Shown here: positions 59,759 through 64,000 of the stretch, piece after piece
Layout: every line of letters begins with the position of its first letter
How positions within the stretch are numbered: the first letter of the stretch is position 1
Assembly (NCBI RefSeq): GCF_042681745.1
Contig: NZ_JBHUGF010000011.1
Span: forward strand, 741,152 to 805,151
Reading direction: 5' to 3'
From: Saccharibacillus nicotianae
GTDB lineage: Bacteria > Bacillota > Bacilli > Paenibacillales > Paenibacillaceae
Length of the DNA stretch: 64,000 nt
The notes under the pieces: generated by a model
What the model was told of the DNA's origin: nothing
The model's input: the letters and a program-made list of their open reading frames with translations, nothing else
Database searches by the model: none
Program-made: the position numbers and the translations under genes

Positions 59759-61777
59759 ATGGATCCGATGCATGAAATGGAACAATTAATTACAGAGCTT
59801 AATAAGTACAGCTACCATTACTATACGTTAGATGAACCGTTAGTCGATGATAAAGAATATGATGTTCTGTATGATCGATTAATCCAATTGGAAGAAGTCA
59901 GTGGAATCGTACTGCCTGATTCTCCTACTCAGCGTGTAGGTGGAGAATTGTTGAAAGGATTTTTACCACATCGCCATCTTTCTCCATTATGGAGTCTAGA
60001 CAAAGCTCAAAATTTAGAAAAGCTAGCAAGCTGGCATACACGCGCCCGCAAATTAATTGCAGATTATAATACTAAAAATCCAGAAACACCTTTGCCTGAA
60101 CCCTCTTATGCTATTGAACTCAAATTTGATGGATTAACACTTAATCTAACCTACGAAAATGGCAAATTAATTCAAGCTGCGACCCGAGGTAATGGAGTCA
60201 CCGGAGAAGGTATTTTAGAACAGGTCAAAACCATTCGCTCGATTCCTTTATCGATTCCTTTCAAAGACGGCAAAATTGAAGTACAAGGCGAAGGCATTAT
60301 GAACCTATCTGTACTAGCAGCTTATAACGAAAATGCTACAGATAAAGACAAATTAAAAAATGCACGTAACGCTGCTGCAGGAGCACTTCGTAATTTAAAT
60401 CCTAAAGTAACAGCTACTCGCCGTTTAAGTGCTTTTTTCTATAACATAGGGTATATGGACGGTATTACATTTGAAAGCCATCAAGAAATGATGCAATTTC
60501 TCAAAGATAATCATTTCAAAGTCAATCCGTATATTTTTTACTTTGAAAATTTTGATGATGTGATTGCTCAACTGGAAGATATTCAAGCACAACGTAACGG
60601 ATTAGATTACTTAATCGATGGTGCTGTAGTCAAAATTACCGATATGCGCACTCGCGAGGTACTGGGGTATACCGATAAATTTCCACGCTGGGCAATTGCG
60701 TACAAATTTGAAGCAGAAGAAACCAGTACAATTCTAGAATCAGTCTCCTGGAATGTAGGTCGTACAGGTAAAATCACACCACTAGCACGCGTAGAAGCTG
60801 TTGAACTTGCAGGTGTAACCGTACAGAATTGCACGCTGAACAATATCGGAGACATCGAACGCAAAAATTTAAAATATGCAATCGGAACACGTGTCTTTAT
60901 TCGTCGTTCGAATGAAGTTATACCGGAGATTCTTGGTAAAGTCACCGAAGAAAGCGATGGAGAAGAAATCATTTTTCCAGAAAAATGTCCTGCGTGTGGA
61001 TTTCCATTAGAACAACGCGGAGCTCATCTATTCTGTAACAATACATTAGAATGTACACCACAGATTATCGCTAAGATTACCCATTTTGCTTCCAGAGATG
61101 CTATGGATATTGAGACATTTAGTATCATGACTGCTCAACAATTGCATAGTGAGCTAGAAGTCAAAGAACCAGCAGACCTGTATGCTTTAGAATTTGAAAA
61201 ATTAGTAGAGTTAGAACGTTTTGGAGAGCGCAAAGCGAACAATCTATTGCAGGCTATCGAAGAAAGTAAAACAAGAGATTTAGCATCATTCCTATATGCT
61301 TTAGGTATTCCGAATACAGGTAAATCGACTACTCGTATGTTGGCAGAACATTATCGTGATTTGAACAAAGTAATGAATGCAACCGTAGAAGAGTTAGTAG
61401 AATTACCGGACATCGGAAATATTGTAGCTGAAAGTATTGTTGCTTTTTTTGCAGATCCTTTTATGCAGGCTAGTATTCAGAAAATGTTAGATCGAGGAGT
61501 ACAACCGCAATCTCCTGCTGAACCTGTGGTGATCAATACAGATTCTTATTTTGCAGGTAAAACAGTTGTACTTACAGGGACATTACAGACAATGACTCGT
61601 GATGATGCCGCAGCTCGCTTAGAATCGTTAGGAGCCAAAGTCACAGGTAGTGTATCTAAAAAGACAGATATCGTTATCGCCGGTGAAAAAGCAGGTAGCA
61701 AACTCACCAAAGCTCAAGAACTTGGTATCGAGGTTATTGAAGACGAAGAACAGTTAAAACGATTATTGGAACTATAA
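59759..61777 (+). CDS. ligA: NAD-dependent DNA ligase
   Basis: The 672-residue protein contains all LigA parts: an N-terminal Ia domain with YYTLDEPLVDDKEYD, adenylation motif ELKFDG with the active-site Lys near residue 122, an OB fold, a C4 zinc finger (CPACGFPL, LFCNNTLEC), helix-hairpin-helix repeats and a C-terminal BRCT domain (FAGKTVVLTGTL). It seals nicks during replication and repair using NAD. GGGAGGG precedes ATG 59759. It lies 218 bases after pcrA, behind a terminator, so it should have its own promoter. Confidence 0.97.
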   Translation: MDPMHEMEQLITELNKYSYHYYTLDEPLVDDKEYDVLYDRLIQLEEVSGIVLPDSPTQRVGGELLKGFLPHRHLSPLWSLDKAQNLEKLASWHTRARKLIADYNTKNPETPLPEPSYAIELKFDGLTLNLTYENGKLIQAATRGNGVTGEGILEQVKTIRSIPLSIPFKDGKIEVQGEGIMNLSVLAAYNENATDKDKLKNARNAAAGALRNLNPKVTATRRLSAFFYNIGYMDGITFESHQEMMQFLKDNHFKVNPYIFYFENFDDVIAQLEDIQAQRNGLDYLIDGAVVKITDMRTREVLGYTDKFPRWAIAYKFEAEETSTILESVSWNVGRTGKITPLARVEAVELAGVTVQNCTLNNIGDIERKNLKYAIGTRVFIRRSNEVIPEILGKVTEESDGEEIIFPEKCPACGFPLEQRGAHLFCNNTLECTPQIIAKITHFASRDAMDIETFSIMTAQQLHSELEVKEPADLYALEFEKLVELERFGERKANNLLQAIEESKTRDLASFLYALGIPNTGKSTTRMLAEHYRDLNKVMNATVEELVELPDIGNIVAESIVAFFADPFMQASIQKMLDRGVQPQSPAEPVVINTDSYFAGKTVVLTGTLQTMTRDDAAARLESLGAKVTGSVSKKTDIVIAGEKAGSKLTKAQELGIEVIEDEEQLKRLLEL

Positions 61778-62210
61778 AAGAAGTTAGCGTTACTTGCAGT
61801 ACTATTATTGGCGGTAAACTGTCTATAACCAACATTACTGAATGGATCGTTGATTATACAAAGTTCTAATATGTATCTTGAATATGTACATGAATTAGAA
61901 TAGATATCTTATATATGAGAACCAAAGAAAAACATTAGATTTTGTTCAGTTTTCTGTTGTTCTTGAGTGTATCTTTGACGCAATAAGACTTTGATATTCA
62001 CTTTTCTTATGAGTATCTATGCTATTGTTGGACTTGAAGTATTGTTTTCAAATCTTTGTATTAAACATGATTGTAAGCATATGCAAAACAGACCCTTTAT
62101 AAGATTAATTTCTATCAAATGTTCCGCACAAAGTAAAAAAGCAGTGTTTTGCTCTTCAGATAAGAGTAAACACACTGCTTTTTTATTTAGAATAACAATA
62201 CACCAGCAAT
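61778..62210. other. 433-bp intergenic region between ligA and the oxidoreductase gene
   Basis: The right part is a convergent terminator (62135-62186). The rest is AT-rich; I see no RNA or gene. A 76-codon plus-strand frame at 61991-62221 runs through the terminator and is judged not coding. Confidence 0.5.
62135..62186. terminator. Bidirectional terminator between ligA and the oxidoreductase
   Basis: AAAAAAGCAGTGT pairs with ACACTGCTTTTTT, with inner CTCTT/AAGAG; A- and T-runs flank both sides. Confidence 0.85.
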
Positions 62211-63491
62211 TTAAGCTTTAGGCAACCAAGCATCTTTATCATAACCACGCTGTTCCCAATAACCCACATGATCTTCAGCAATCAATTCTATCCGGTTCAG
62301 CCATTTCACAGACTTATAAGCATACATTTGTGGAATAACCAATCGTACTGGCCCACCTAGATCAGCAGGGATAATATTGCCATCATGCAGTACTGCTACA
62401 ATAATATCTTTCATTTGCGCTTGATCCAGTGTAAGGGAGTCAGTATATACATTATCACCGGAATAAAATTTAACCGTCGTTGCAGAAGATTGGACACCTG
62501 CCACTTTTAAAAAGTCACTTAAAGGAATACCTTCCCATGTATTCTTATATACAGACCATCCAGTAACACAATGAAAATCACTAACCTGCACATCTCGTTT
62601 CAGCTTTAAAAATTGTTCCCAGTTCCAAGTTTGAGGTTTATCTACCAACCCATCTATTTTAAAATCCCAGTTACTGTTATCAAAAGTAGGAATAGGCGTT
62701 ACCGTATATACTCGAAATTCACCTTGTGCTCCACCACCGATAGGTGGGGAAGACGATTTTAGTGGAGTAGGATTAGGCACCATCTTATTTCCATTGCTAG
62801 CAGCAACTTCTTCCCATGTACCACCACCGCCACTCGTTAACGAACTACCAAGCCATTTGAGAAAAGTAGGCCCGATCGATACAGCCAGTCCAACACCGAT
62901 CGCCGAGCGTAAAAAATTACGTCTAGTATAGAATGGAGAAGGAGTAGTTGGCGAAGAAGATGTTGCTACAACAGTACCGCTTTTATCCGTAATCGTTTTG
63001 TCTAAAGTCACAGGTTGCTTGATTGTGCGTTTTTTGGGATCTTTCAACCATGCTGTACGTGTTAAAGAATGATAAATAATATATGGAAGTCCAACCCACG
63101 TCAGTAGATCATGTACAAATAAGGCGGAGTTAGCTACAGCCGGTCCTACTTGTCGAAGTAACCATAATAAAATACCGGATATGATCCATCCTACCAATAA
63201 CACCATCACTATAATTACATTCAACTTTTGCCCGGGTTTATCAGAGAGTCGTTTCCAGTGTTTAGCAGCAAGAAATAAGTAATAAACAACCGGCACCAAT
63301 AACGCCAGTCCACCAATAATATGAAGCCATCGTACCCATACTCTAACCTCACCTAATATTTCTCGCCAAAATCCACCTACAAGTACTAACCCGGTAACAG
63401 CTAAAAGAGCAACTAACCAGGCATTCCAAGCATGTAACCGAATAAGCTTTTTACCAAAACCTTTTTGAATAGAAGCAATCCAGCGATTCAT
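62211..63491 (-). CDS. Cytochrome b-like / molybdopterin oxidoreductase fusion with internal Tat motif
   Basis: The 426-residue protein has four hydrophobic helices in residues about 24-141, with His20, His57, His78, His127 and His141 as possible haem ligands (DUF4405/cytochrome b561-like). A linker leads to TRRNFLRSAIGVGLAV at 189-204, a twin-arginine motif followed by a hydrophobic helix. A sulfite-oxidase-type molybdopterin domain follows (about 255-410) with the Mo-ligand Cys308 in DFHCVTGWS and YAYKSVKWL. It looks like a one-piece version of the MsrQ/MsrP pair: membrane electron donor plus exported Mo enzyme. The substrate is unknown. AAAGGGG precedes the ATG on the minus strand. Confidence 0.82.
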   Translation of the reverse strand: MNRWIASIQKGFGKKLIRLHAWNAWLVALLAVTGLVLVGGFWREILGEVRVWVRWLHIIGGLALLVPVVYYLFLAAKHWKRLSDKPGQKLNVIIVMVLLVGWIISGILLWLLRQVGPAVANSALFVHDLLTWVGLPYIIYHSLTRTAWLKDPKKRTIKQPVTLDKTITDKSGTVVATSSSPTTPSPFYTRRNFLRSAIGVGLAVSIGPTFLKWLGSSLTSGGGGTWEEVAASNGNKMVPNPTPLKSSSPPIGGGAQGEFRVYTVTPIPTFDNSNWDFKIDGLVDKPQTWNWEQFLKLKRDVQVSDFHCVTGWSVYKNTWEGIPLSDFLKVAGVQSSATTVKFYSGDNVYTDSLTLDQAQMKDIIVAVLHDGNIIPADLGGPVRLVIPQMYAYKSVKWLNRIELIAEDHVGYWEQRGYDKDAWLPKA

Positions 63492-63808
63492 CCGTACACC
63501 CCTTTATTCATAGTTGTAGTCAACGCACGATCAGTCTATAAAATATACGGTAAAAAAGTGACGATGGATTTCAAATCAAACGAATATTCAAACAGAGGAT
63601 AATACCAAAAGTTTAAATACACTATATAAAAGCAATTATAATAGAATAAAGGAGCAATAATCTATTTTGTTAAAAATAAATTCCATCTAAAGATCAAATA
63701 AAATATATCTTAAATAATGCTTGCCAACTAATTAATTATGTGTTAAATTATTAAAGTCGTCTTAAAGCAATCCAACATAATTTGAAAAAATGATGTTGAA
63801 AAAAAGAG

Positions 63809-63838
63809 TTGACAAACAAACTTAGAAAATGATATGAT
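63809..63838 (+). promoter_or_regulatory. Strong rRNA operon promoter
   Basis: A consensus -35 TTGACA (63809-63814), 18-base spacer and TATGAT (63833-63838), about 150 bases before the 16S start. No second good tandem promoter was seen in the next 300 bases upstream. Confidence 0.85.
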
Positions 63839-63884
63839 CTAAGAGTTCTAAAAAACACAAACGCAGCGAAACATCATACTGCAA

Positions 63885-63898
63885 GTTCTTTGAAAACT
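63885..63898 (+). promoter_or_regulatory. boxA-like antitermination element in rRNA leader
   Basis: GTTCTTTGAAAACT matches the Bacillales rRNA leader boxA region. Two small hairpins follow: AAGGTC/GACCTT at 63919-63936 and GAGAAC-TTCG-GTTCTC at 63945-63960, the latter with a stable UUCG loop. Confidence 0.7.
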
Positions 63899-63988
63899 GA
63901 ACAACGAGTGAGTAAATGAAGGTCTTAGCCGACCTTTACAAATAGAGAACTTCGGTTCTCGCCAGTTTCAATTGAGCAAGTCAAACAC

Positions 63989-64000
63989 TTTATGGAGAGT
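63989..64000 (+). rRNA. 16S ribosomal RNA, first bases only
   Basis: The window ends in TTTATGGAGAGT, the 5-prime end of Bacillales 16S rRNA, which continues with TTTGATCCTGG outside the window. The call depends on the strong promoter and boxA leader upstream and on the known 16S start. Confidence 0.85.

Larger units (their letters stand above)
63492..63988. other. 497-bp region between the oxidoreductase and 16S rRNA
   Basis: The left 300 bases are very AT-rich and hold no recognisable gene; they must contain the minus-strand oxidoreductase promoter, which I could not pin down. The right part carries the rRNA promoter and leader, entered separately. Confidence 0.5.

Noticed and set aside
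61991..62221. 76-codon plus-strand frame between ligA and the oxidoreductase
   Set aside because: It has no good ribosome-binding site, contains the whole convergent terminator at 62135-62186 and has a composition unlike a protein.
1..64000. CRISPR arrays, tRNA genes, insertion sequences or prophage
   Set aside because: No regularly spaced repeats, tRNA-like cloverleaf, transposase or phage gene was found on reading.

Overview
The window looks like a chromosomal segment of a Paenibacillus-type member of the Bacillales. The evidence is low GC, strong Shine-Dalgarno sites with several TTG starts, a Bacillus-like gene neighbourhood (ftsE-ftsX, S41 protease, minJ-like, motAB, uvrB-uvrA), a PcrB-PcrA-LigA string, and a rRNA leader that runs into the first bases of a 16S gene at the right end. 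Genus is an inference from gene order and leader sequence, not from a search.

Layout. 1-6.2 kb is a hexuronate (galacturonate/glucuronate) catabolic locus: the tail of uxaC, a GPH-type symporter, a LacI-type regulator, uxaB and uxaA. 6.3-7.9 kb holds a 14-helix DHA2 drug-efflux-type transporter whose promoter is bracketed by two perfect dyads. 8.4-14.5 kb is a cell-wall/division block: ftsE, ftsX, a coiled-coil M23 murein hydrolase with a sigma-D-like promoter, an S41 protease with a peptidoglycan-binding tail, and a MinJ-like PDZ membrane protein. motA-motB lie on the minus strand at 14.7-16.3 kb. uvrB and uvrA follow, with a LexA-like box behind a good promoter. 22-28 kb carries a secreted HtrA-type protease, a secreted protein with a stalk domain and three similar modules, and a long U32-family protein. 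28-32.4 kb holds a fused trehalose-6-phosphate synthase/phosphatase followed by two near-identical tandem UDP-glucose pyrophosphorylase genes.

32.4-56.2 kb is a surface-glycan cluster: an O-antigen-ligase-like membrane protein with TPRs (minus strand), an ABC polysaccharide exporter (Wzm/Wzt with a C-terminal domain), a methyltransferase with a coiled-coil tail, a GT2-GT4 fusion, two large membrane glycosyltransferase-like proteins (GtrII type and YfhO type), a dTDP-3-acetamido-3,6-dideoxyhexose pathway (FdtA/acyltransferase/FdtB), a polyprenyl-phosphate glycosyltransferase plus GtrA-type flippase, rmlACBD for dTDP-L-rhamnose, two GT2 enzymes and a polyprenyl-phosphate sugar-1-phosphate transferase. 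Taken together this can start a glycan on undecaprenyl phosphate, elongate it with rhamnose and a 3-amino sugar, cap it, export it by ABC transport, side-decorate it outside the membrane and ligate it. This is the general plan known for S-layer glycoprotein glycan (slg) loci of Paenibacillus alvei and Aneurinibacillus/Geobacillus. The 35-49 kb part is visibly more AT-rich than its flanks, which suggests acquisition or exchange.

56.4-61.8 kb is a housekeeping string (pcrB, pcrA, ligA). 62.2-63.5 kb on the minus strand encodes a membrane cytochrome b-like domain fused through an internal twin-arginine segment to a sulfite-oxidase-type molybdopterin domain. The window ends in a strong rRNA promoter, a boxA-like leader and the 16S start. 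I saw no tRNA, insertion sequence, prophage or CRISPR array.
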